Shown here: positions 7,833-15,450 of the stretch, piece after piece
Numbering within the stretch: the first letter of the stretch is position 1
Layout: each line of letters opens with the position of its first letter
NCBI GenBank assembly: GCA_964389285.1
Contig: CAYMCZ010000005.1
Coordinates: 72,648-136,647 of the forward strand
DNA length: 64,000 nucleotides
Reading direction: 5' to 3'
Source: Alectryocaccobium sp964389285
GTDB taxonomy: Bacteria > Bacillota > Clostridia > Lachnospirales > Lachnospiraceae
Translations under genes and position numbers: made by a program
The notes under the pieces: generated by a model
What the model saw: the letters and a program-made list of their open reading frames with translations, nothing else
Told to the model about the DNA's origin: nothing
The model's database searches: none

Positions 7833-8487
7833 AGTGCTCGGCGTTTCGAGAAATGCCGATATGGATGAAATAAAAAAAGCATACAGAACTTTAAGCCGCA
7901 GGTACCATCCTGATGCAAACGTAAACAATCCGAACAAAGCCGAAGCGGAAGAAAGATTCAAACAGATTCAGCAGGCTTATCAGCAGATAGTAAACGAAAG
8001 GGAAAACCCGACAGGCACAGGCGGCGGATACGGAAATGCCGAACAGTATGATCCTTTCGGATTCGGAGGGTTTTACGGACGGCATACATATCAGCAGGAT
8101 AATTTCAACGGAGATCCGAAGCTTCGGGCGGCCGCCAATTACATAAACGCCAGACATTATCATGAGGCCATAAACGTGCTTAATGACATTTATAACAGAG
8201 ACGGAAACTGGTATTATCTTCATGCAGCGGCAAATCTGGGCCTCGGCAACGTGGCGCAGGCCAGGCTGGATGCCGAGCGTGCCTGCGAGATGGAACCGAA
8301 TAACATGACATTCAGAACCCTGTTAAACCAGATAAACGGAAACGCAGGCTGGTATTCCAATATGGGTGAAGGCTACGGCATGACAGAATGTCAGGGCGGC
8401 GGGATGGCCAGAGTATGTATTCCCTGCTGCGCCGGACTGGTTTTATGTTCGTGCTGTCTGCCTTACAGATGGTTTCTTTGCTGCTGA
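7816..8487 (+). CDS. DnaJ-domain protein with Cys-rich C-terminus
   Basis: Residues 1-65 are a J domain with the HPD motif at 31-33, which would stimulate DnaK ATPase. A Gly/Tyr/Phe-rich linker follows, then a helical region with TPR-like spacing (about residues 100-165), and finally a hydrophobic tail with eight cysteines in its last 25 residues (CIPCC, CSCC, CC). It lacks the zinc-finger and C-terminal domains of true DnaJ, so it is a specialised co-chaperone. The ATG at 7816 is preferred to the TTG at 7810 because GGAAGG lies at the right distance. It is translationally coupled to the DUF5685 gene. Confidence 0.92.
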   Translation: MRDPYEVLGVSRNADMDEIKKAYRTLSRRYHPDANVNNPNKAEAEERFKQIQQAYQQIVNERENPTGTGGGYGNAEQYDPFGFGGFYGRHTYQQDNFNGDPKLRAAANYINARHYHEAINVLNDIYNRDGNWYYLHAAANLGLGNVAQARLDAERACEMEPNNMTFRTLLNQINGNAGWYSNMGEGYGMTECQGGGMARVCIPCCAGLVLCSCCLPYRWFLCC

Positions 8488-8526
8488 TATAATTTTGACT
8501 ATTTAAAAACAGAGAGAAAAATAAAA

Positions 8527-10497
8527 TTGAACGAAAATAAAAAACCCGACGACAACAATAATAACAAACGCAAATATTCGCTTCTTGCCACTATTATTAC
8601 CGCTGTTATTTTCATGGCGGTTTTGGGGCTTTTGTTCAGAGGCTCGGATTCCGTCGAAACAAATGAGATTACTTATGATAAATTTGTTCAGCTTGTAGAA
8701 GACGGAAAGATTGCGAAAGTAGAGCTTCAGGACGGCCTTATAACCGCGACCGCAAGAAAAGACGAGACGGATGATGCCGATGTTTCTGAAACCGTTGATA
8801 ATACCGGAATTACGGAAGAAGACCGTATATGGAAAGAGCTCAGTGACCGTTTATACGGAAGCTCATCGGGCAGTTCAGAGATAAAATACAAGGTTCGGCT
8901 GATAGGCGATGAAAATTCCCTTGTGGCGCTTCTGGAAGGCAGAGATATCGAATATTCCAAGAAAACACAGGAAGCATGGATCGAAGTGCTTTCTTCGATT
9001 GCCAGTTTTCTGGTTCCTTTCCTGATTCTGATGCTTTTCCTCGGCCTTATGATGCGAAGAAGCGGCGGTCTTATGGGGATCAGCAAGAGCAAGGCCAAAA
9101 CATATGTCCAGACCGATACGGGCATAACTTTCGCGGATGTCGCGGGAGAGGATGAAGCCAAAGAATCTTTAAAAGAAATGGTCGAATTTCTGAATCATCC
9201 CGAGACATTTACCGAGATAGGAGCAAAAATACCCAAAGGAGCGCTTTTGGTAGGCCCTCCGGGTACGGGCAAGACCCTGCTTGCAAAAGCCGTAGCCGGC
9301 GAGGCCCATGTTCCTTTTTTCTCTATTTCCGGTTCCGAATTTGTCGAAATGTTCGTCGGCGTCGGCGCTTCGCGTGTAAGAGATCTTTTTGAAGAGGCCA
9401 GAGGCAAGGCGCCGTGTATAGTCTTTATAGACGAGATAGACGCTATAGGAAAATCCCGTGATACAAAGATAGGCGGCAACGACGAACGTGAGCAGACTTT
9501 AAATCAGCTTCTTGCGGAGATGGACGGTTTTGACAGTGCAAGCGCCGTTATTATACTTGCGGCGACCAACAGACCTGAAATTCTTGATCCGGCGCTGCTT
9601 CGTCCCGGCAGGTTTGACAGGAGGGTAGTCGTAGAAAAACCGGATCTTAAAGGCCGTGTTGCTATTCTTAAAGTTCATATCAGCAAAGTAAAATACGATG
9701 AAACAGTTGATCTTAACGATATCGCGCTTGCTACTTCAGGCATATCGGGCGCGGACCTTGCAAACATCGTAAACGAAGCAGCCATATTAGCGGTAACAAA
9801 AGGCAGAAAAGCGGTCTGCCAGCATGATCTTTTTGAGGCCGTTGAGGTCGTCCTGGTCGGAAAAGAAAAAAAAGACAGGGTACTCGGCAAAGAGGAAAGG
9901 CGCATAGTATCTTATCACGAAGTAGGTCACGCTCTGGTTACCGCGCTTCAAAAAGATGCCGAACCGGTTCAGAAAATTACAATAGTACCGAGAACCATGG
10001 GCGCTCTCGGATATGTGATGCAGGTGCCCGAAGAAGAAAAATATCTCAACACCAAAGCAGAGCTTGAATCCATACTCGTCACGACTTTGGCGGGACGGGC
10101 TGCAGAGGAAATTGTATTTAACAGTGTTACAACAGGTGCGGCCAACGATATTGAAAAAGCTACAAATCTCGCAAGAGCGATGATAACAAGATTCGGAATG
10201 TCCGAAAAGTTCGGACTTATGGGACTTGAAGCCGTGGAAAATCAATATCTGGACGGGCGTACATACCTGACATGCAGCGATTCAACAGCTGCCGAGATAG
10301 ATCAGGAAATTATGAAAATGCTTAAAGAAGCGTATGAAAAGGCAAAGACACTGTTGGCCGAAAACAGGTATACTCTTGATAAGATAGCCGAATACCTGAT
10401 CGAAAAAGAAACCATAACCGGCAAGGAATTCATGGAAATTTTTCACAGAATAAGAGATCATAAAGAGGATGAGGCCGGATCATGTCCTTCTGTATAG
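8527..10497 (+). CDS. ftsH: ATP-dependent zinc metalloprotease FtsH
   Basis: A membrane-anchored AAA+ protease that degrades misfolded membrane proteins and some regulators. The 656-residue chain has two membrane segments (about 18-37 and 155-178) around an external domain, the AAA domain with Walker A GPPGTGKT near residue 244 and Walker B IVFIDEIDAIG, an arginine-finger region, and the zinc site HEVGH near residue 464 (HEAGH is commoner). The start is TTG; no ATG precedes the first membrane helix and the ribosome site is weak. The 3' end overlaps uvrC by 16 nt. Confidence 0.97.
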   Translation: MNENKKPDDNNNNKRKYSLLATIITAVIFMAVLGLLFRGSDSVETNEITYDKFVQLVEDGKIAKVELQDGLITATARKDETDDADVSETVDNTGITEEDRIWKELSDRLYGSSSGSSEIKYKVRLIGDENSLVALLEGRDIEYSKKTQEAWIEVLSSIASFLVPFLILMLFLGLMMRRSGGLMGISKSKAKTYVQTDTGITFADVAGEDEAKESLKEMVEFLNHPETFTEIGAKIPKGALLVGPPGTGKTLLAKAVAGEAHVPFFSISGSEFVEMFVGVGASRVRDLFEEARGKAPCIVFIDEIDAIGKSRDTKIGGNDEREQTLNQLLAEMDGFDSASAVIILAATNRPEILDPALLRPGRFDRRVVVEKPDLKGRVAILKVHISKVKYDETVDLNDIALATSGISGADLANIVNEAAILAVTKGRKAVCQHDLFEAVEVVLVGKEKKDRVLGKEERRIVSYHEVGHALVTALQKDAEPVQKITIVPRTMGALGYVMQVPEEEKYLNTKAELESILVTTLAGRAAEEIVFNSVTTGAANDIEKATNLARAMITRFGMSEKFGLMGLEAVENQYLDGRTYLTCSDSTAAEIDQEIMKMLKEAYEKAKTLLAENRYTLDKIAEYLIEKETITGKEFMEIFHRIRDHKEDEAGSCPSV

Positions 10498-12311
10498 AAG
10501 ATGAACTCAAAAAGCTTCCGAATAAAAGCGGAGTATATATTATGCACGGCCTGGATGACGAGATCATCTATGTCGGAAAAGCGGTAAATTTAAAAAACAG
10601 GGTGCGTCAGTATTTTCAGAGCAGCCGGGGCAAAGGACCCAAGATACTCAAAATGGTTTCACAGATAAGCCGTTTTGAGTATATTGTGACGGACTCCGAA
10701 CTCGAAGCCCTGATACTTGAGTGCAATCTGATAAAAGAGCATCGTCCCAAATATAACACTTTGTTAAAGGACGACAAATCATATCCCTATATAAAAGTTA
10801 CTCTTGAGGAAGATTTCCCGAGAGTGTTCAGTACCAGAAAATATAAAAAAGACGGCTCAGCGTATTTCGGTCCATATTCGAATGTATCCGCCGTAAATGA
10901 GACGATAGAACTCACAAGAAAGCTTTTCGGTATCAGGAGCTGCAATAAAAGATTAAAAGCGTCCGTAAAAGAGGAAAGACCCTGCCTTTATCATCATATT
11001 CACCAATGCGGTGCGCCGTGCTGCGGATATATTTCCAAAACGGAATATTCAAACGGTGTTAAAGCCGCTCTCGGTTTTCTCAAAGGCAATTATCAGGATA
11101 TTCTAAAAGGCACCGAAAAGAAGATGCGGGAAGCTTCCGAGGAAATGCGTTTTGAGGAAGCCATAAAATATCGTGATATCATAAACGGTTTAAAGCATAT
11201 AAGCGAAAGTCAGAAGGCTTCCGCGGGAGAGGACGACAAAGATATTATTGCTCTCGCGGCACAGGACTCGGAGGCAATAGCTCAAATCTTTTTTATCAGA
11301 TCCGGCAGACTTACGGGCAGAGAGCATTATCATCTGATCTTTGAAAAAGGAGAAGAAACGGCGGAACTGCTTTTAGGTTTCGTCAAGCAGTTTTATTCGG
11401 GAACCCCTTTTGTGCCGGGAAACATCATGCTGTCCGAAGAAATACCGGACAGAGAGATAATCGTCAAATGGCTTAGCATGAAAAGGGGACAGTCCGTAAA
11501 ACTGCATGTGCCTAAGAGGGGTGAAAAAGAAAAATTAGTCAGGCTGGCCTATAAAAACGCACAGATAGTATTAAGACAGGATCTTGAAAGACTTAAAAAA
11601 GAAGAGACGCAAACTAAAAATGCCTTAAACGGGCTTTCCGAAATGTTGAATATCGAAAGCCTGAACCGCATCGAAGCATATGATATTTCAAACATAAGCG
11701 GATTCGAAAGCGTCGGTTCAATGATAGTTTATGAAAACGGTATGCCTAAAAAGGCTGATTACCGGAAGTTCAGATTAAAGAGCGTATCCGGACCTGACGA
11801 CTATGCTTCAATGAAAGAAGTTCTTGAAAGACGTTTTAAACGCGCTCTTATGGGAAGCGTCGGTTTCGACAAACTTCCGGATATTATTCTTATGGATGGC
11901 GGAAAAGGGCAGGTAAATGCCGCGCTTGCCGTATTAAATGATATCGGATTAGAGATACCGGTTGCGGGTATGGTTAAAGACGATAAGCACAGGACACGGG
12001 GATTATACTTTAATAATGCCGAAATTGATTTCAGCAAAAATTCGGACTCTTTCAGGCTCGTTTGTGCCATTCAGGAAGAGGTTCACCGGTTTGCTATCAC
12101 CTATCACAGGATTTTAAGAAGCAAAGGACAGGTAAAATCATTGCTGGATGATATTCCTCAAATCGGATCCGTCAGAAAAAAAGAGCTTATGAAAGCTTTT
12201 GAAAATATAGAACAGCTTAAAGCCGCTTCTTTAGAAGAATTAAAAAAAGTTCCTTCAATGAATGAAGCTTCGGCAAAAGCGGTAATAAACTATTTCGGAG
12301 ACGCAAAATGA
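10482..12311 (+). CDS. uvrC: Excinuclease ABC subunit C
   Basis: UvrC makes both incisions in nucleotide excision repair. The 609-residue protein shows the N-terminal GIY-YIG nuclease (GVYIMHGLDDEIIYVGKA), a Cys-containing segment (CPCLYHH region, then HQCGAPCCGY), the UVR helix (MRFEEAIKYRDII) that binds UvrB, the RNase H-like C-terminal nuclease (FDISN-type motif read as YDISNISG) and a terminal helix-hairpin-helix pair. Length is typical. It overlaps ftsH by 16 nt and hprK by 4 nt (ATGA), so the three genes are co-translated. Confidence 0.97.
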   Translation: MSFCIEDELKKLPNKSGVYIMHGLDDEIIYVGKAVNLKNRVRQYFQSSRGKGPKILKMVSQISRFEYIVTDSELEALILECNLIKEHRPKYNTLLKDDKSYPYIKVTLEEDFPRVFSTRKYKKDGSAYFGPYSNVSAVNETIELTRKLFGIRSCNKRLKASVKEERPCLYHHIHQCGAPCCGYISKTEYSNGVKAALGFLKGNYQDILKGTEKKMREASEEMRFEEAIKYRDIINGLKHISESQKASAGEDDKDIIALAAQDSEAIAQIFFIRSGRLTGREHYHLIFEKGEETAELLLGFVKQFYSGTPFVPGNIMLSEEIPDREIIVKWLSMKRGQSVKLHVPKRGEKEKLVRLAYKNAQIVLRQDLERLKKEETQTKNALNGLSEMLNIESLNRIEAYDISNISGFESVGSMIVYENGMPKKADYRKFRLKSVSGPDDYASMKEVLERRFKRALMGSVGFDKLPDIILMDGGKGQVNAALAVLNDIGLEIPVAGMVKDDKHRTRGLYFNNAEIDFSKNSDSFRLVCAIQEEVHRFAITYHRILRSKGQVKSLLDDIPQIGSVRKKELMKAFENIEQLKAASLEELKKVPSMNEASAKAVINYFGDAK

Positions 12312-13246
12312 ATGATTATGTAATGCTTGACGACCTGATAGAACATATGAATTTCGTTAACGTGACTTCTGATGTCGATACATCGGATAAAAAAGTTACC
12401 CTGGCTGAAATCAACAGGCCCGCGCTGCAGCTTACGGGTTTTTATTCCAGATTTATTAAGGAAAGAGTACAGATTATCGGAGTAGTGGAATTTGATTATC
12501 TCGAAGGCATAGGTGTTGATCGTGCGGTAAAAAGTTTTGACAGGCTTTGCGCCTCCGGCGTTCCCTGCATCATTTTCACCAATAACAAAAAACCCTCCGA
12601 GGCATTAAAGTCTGCGGCCACAAGAAACGACGTTCCTCTGCTTGTATCCGAACAGTCAACGGCCGCCGTGAGTTCCGAAATTTTGAGATGGCTCGGCGAA
12701 GAATTAGCGCCCATGATATCCGTTCACGGAGTTTTGGTGGATGTTTACGGCGAAGGAGTCCTCATAACGGGAGAAAGCGGTATAGGAAAAAGCGAGACCG
12801 CTTTGGAGCTTATAAAAAGAGGGCACCGTCTTGTAAGTGATGACGCAGTTGAGATCCGGAAAATCAGCGATGTAACGCTGATCGGTTCGGCTCCCGAGAT
12901 CACACGGCACATGATCGAGCTTCGTGGCATCGGAATTATAGATGTAAAGACTCTTTTCGGTATTGAGAGCGTTGAGGACAGACATAAGATTGACCTGGTC
13001 ATAAGACTCACGGACTGGGACAAAGATAAAGAATACGAACGTCTCGGCATGGATTATGAATATACGGAATACCTGGGAAATAAAGTAGTCTGTCATACAA
13101 TTCCGATAAGACCGGGACGAAACCTTGCGATTATAGTCGAGACCGCGGCGATTAACCATCGTCAGAGACGTATGGGATACAATGCCGCCGAAGAACTGTA
13201 CAGAAGGGTACAGGAAAATCTGAACAACAAGAGAAAAAACATGTGA
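12308..13246 (+). CDS. hprK: HPr kinase/phosphorylase
   Basis: HprK phosphorylates HPr on Ser46 (and reverses this), the sensor step of CcpA-type carbon catabolite repression in Firmicutes. The 312-residue protein has the N-terminal DRTGG-like domain and a C-terminal kinase domain with SVHGVLVDVYG, Walker A GESGIGKSETAL near residue 155, LVSDDAVE with the catalytic Asp, and the IELRGIGIIDV signature. The start overlaps the uvrC stop as ATGA. A strong terminator follows. Confidence 0.97.
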   Translation: MNDYVMLDDLIEHMNFVNVTSDVDTSDKKVTLAEINRPALQLTGFYSRFIKERVQIIGVVEFDYLEGIGVDRAVKSFDRLCASGVPCIIFTNNKKPSEALKSAATRNDVPLLVSEQSTAAVSSEILRWLGEELAPMISVHGVLVDVYGEGVLITGESGIGKSETALELIKRGHRLVSDDAVEIRKISDVTLIGSAPEITRHMIELRGIGIIDVKTLFGIESVEDRHKIDLVIRLTDWDKDKEYERLGMDYEYTEYLGNKVVCHTIPIRPGRNLAIIVETAAINHRQRRMGYNAAEELYRRVQENLNNKRKNM

Positions 13247-13277
13247 TTATTGTTTATAAACTATTTTAAAATTAAAA

Positions 13278-13314
13278 CCCGTATGAGAATTTCCGTGTTC
13301 CATACGGGCTTTTT
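13278..13314 (+). terminator. Rho-independent terminator after hprK
   Basis: An 8-bp stem, CCCGTATG/CATACGGG, with a 15-nt loop, followed by CTTTTT. It ends the ftsH-uvrC-hprK unit. Confidence 0.85.
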
Positions 13315-13435
13315 ATATATTTCACATTTTATTAACAACAAAAACAATTTTCAAACACAAATAACTGCAAAAATTGCGAAATAGCATATTCGGGCCTTAT
13401 TTGATGCTAAAATTAAAAACGGGGGAATTGTATAT

Positions 13436-14689
13436 ATGAAAAAGATAACGGCAGTGATATTTGCAGCAGCAGTTATGACAGCGATGACCGCATGCGCGGG
13501 ACAGAATACGGAAAGCGTTTCACAGTCATCGGTCAGTGGGTACAGTGAAAGCGATTCGGGTACATTAACAGACACTGCACTTGATACGAAAACCATGTTC
13601 AGTGATGCCGATTTGGAACGGAGCGTGGATTTAACCGATGCGGTAAAATACACGCTTACGGATGGAGAGGATATCAATATTACTTCCGGAGGAGTTTATT
13701 GTTTAAGCGGAACAGCCTCGGATGTGACGGTTACGGTTGAAGCAGGCGAAAAGGATAAAGTATATTTGGTTCTGGAAGAAGCAAATATTGTAAACAGCGG
13801 CGCTTCGTGCATATACGTAAAGAGTGCCGAAAAAGTATTTTTAATGACAAATGACTCAAGCAATACTCTGGAGGTAACGGGAGGCGTTGCCGACGAAGGA
13901 GAAGCAAAAACGGATGCCGTAATCTATTCGGAATCTGATATTGTTCTGAGCGGTACGGGAATACTGAATATCACTTCAGCCAATGATGCAGTAAGCTGCG
14001 ACAGTGACCTGATAATAAGCGGCGGAACCGTTGATATTAATTCAGGAGCTGATGCTTTTAAGGCGAAAAAGTCAGTTCGCGTAGCCGGCGGAATTATCGG
14101 TATAAATGCAGGAAACGATGCTGTTATTGCCGAAAACGATGAAAATGACGCCGTGGGATTTGTTTATATCTGTGGGGGAGAATTAAATATAACGGCAGGA
14201 AATGACGGAATTCATGCGGCAACTATAGTTCAGATAGACGGTGGTGAAATAAAAGCGGCGTCCCTTGAAGGCATCGAAGGAACATGGGTTCAGATAAACG
14301 GAGGAGACATCTCGATAGATGCAAGCGACGACGGAATAAATGCTTCACAAAAATCCGAAGCATACGATATCGTGTGTGAGATAAACGGTGGGAATATTAT
14401 AATAAATATGAGTCAGGGAGACACTGACGCGATCGATTCCAACGGAAATCTTTATATCAACGGCGGAACGATCAATATTAACGCACAGTCACCTTTTGAT
14501 TATGACGGGAAGGCAGCTTATAACGGCGGAACAATTATTGTAAACGGTTCTGAGGTTAATGAGATAAGCAATCAGTTCGAAGGAGGACCGGGACAGCCGG
14601 GCGAAATGGGCCAACCCGGTGCTCCCGGACAGCCTGGTGATCCCGAACAGCCGGGTGCTCCCGGACAAAGAAATGCTCAGCAGGAGTAA
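13436..14689 (+). CDS. Secreted lipoprotein of the carbohydrate-binding DUF4353 (Cthe_2159) type, collagen-like tail
   Basis: A lipoprotein signal peptide (lysines, hydrophobic core, TACAG lipobox, Cys20) precedes a Ser/Thr-rich spacer. A long region follows of short repeats rich in G-G-x-(I/V)-x-I-x-(A/S)-(G/N)-x-D-A, as expected for a right-handed beta-helix. This matches the Cthe_2159-like family, known as a surface polysaccharide (pectin-type) binder. The last 35 residues are Gly-Pro-rich G-x-y triplets (GQPGAPGQPGDP). The start ATG has a GGGGG site. No neighbouring gene suggests a substrate; a surface adhesion or sugar-binding role is inferred. Confidence 0.85.
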   Translation: MKKITAVIFAAAVMTAMTACAGQNTESVSQSSVSGYSESDSGTLTDTALDTKTMFSDADLERSVDLTDAVKYTLTDGEDINITSGGVYCLSGTASDVTVTVEAGEKDKVYLVLEEANIVNSGASCIYVKSAEKVFLMTNDSSNTLEVTGGVADEGEAKTDAVIYSESDIVLSGTGILNITSANDAVSCDSDLIISGGTVDINSGADAFKAKKSVRVAGGIIGINAGNDAVIAENDENDAVGFVYICGGELNITAGNDGIHAATIVQIDGGEIKAASLEGIEGTWVQINGGDISIDASDDGINASQKSEAYDIVCEINGGNIIINMSQGDTDAIDSNGNLYINGGTININAQSPFDYDGKAAYNGGTIIVNGSEVNEISNQFEGGPGQPGEMGQPGAPGQPGDPEQPGAPGQRNAQQE

Positions 14690-14713
14690 CTGATTTTCAG
14701 TCGTTGAGTTTGT

Positions 14714-15346
14714 TTAAGTGGCAAATTCATAAAAGCTCCTGTCAATAAGAGTAACAACGGCGGCATCTAACGTGGCTTCTTTTACGGCTTTTATAAAATG
14801 ACTTTCTTTTTCGGCCGGGACTATCACGGTAAAAGTTACTTTATCCGTATAGTCGCTCGAAAGAACGGCGGCGTTGCCGGAGGAAAAAAGGCTTTGAAGC
14901 CTGCCGATCTGCGAATAGTCGGATTCGATAAGCAGATGCGCGCAATATACCTGTTCGGTGATAACCGCATTTTTGATGCATTCCTCGACAGCGGCCGAAT
15001 AAGCCCGCACAAGACCGCCGGTTCCGAGCAAAGTACCGCCGAAATATCTTGTTACCACGACGGCTAAATCGCAAAGGCCCCTGCCGGTAAGCACGTTCAG
15101 CATCGGCTTTCCGGCGGTGCCGGAGGGTTCCCCGTCGTCTGAGGAATGCATAATGCTCTGAGCTCCGCCTATTACAAAGGCGGAGCAGTTGTGCCTTGCA
15201 TCCCAATATTTTTTCTTGATGCTTTTAATAAATTCAAACGCTTCTTCCTGTGTTTTTACGGAAGCGGCATTTGCAATAAATCGCGATTTTTTTTCGATGA
15301 TTTCGCCGCAAGCGGTTCCTGAAATGGTCTTATAACTTTTGTTCAT
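14714..15346 (-). CDS. YigZ/IMPACT family protein
   Basis: A 210-residue YigZ-type protein: N-terminal IMPACT/UPF0029 domain with KKSRFIA, ARHNCSAFVIG and DDGEPSGTAGKP, then a ferredoxin-like DUF1949 C-terminal domain. The cellular role of the family is poorly defined; the eukaryotic relative IMPACT acts in Gcn2 control of translation. A TTG seven codons upstream (15367) is also possible, but neither start has a convincing ribosome site. The ATG gives the usual family length. Convergent with the lipoprotein gene and divergent from the PBP gene. Confidence 0.93.
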   Translation of the reverse strand: MNKSYKTISGTACGEIIEKKSRFIANAASVKTQEEAFEFIKSIKKKYWDARHNCSAFVIGGAQSIMHSSDDGEPSGTAGKPMLNVLTGRGLCDLAVVVTRYFGGTLLGTGGLVRAYSAAVEECIKNAVITEQVYCAHLLIESDYSQIGRLQSLFSSGNAAVLSSDYTDKVTFTVIVPAEKESHFIKAVKEATLDAAVVTLIDRSFYEFAT

Positions 15347-15450
15347 GGTTTTTGATAATACTTTCAAACAGAAAAAACGTGGTTTTTTTTATATTTTTCA
15401 GTTATAATAATACAGCAGTTTTATCAAATATTCAACAGGAGGGTCTCTGA

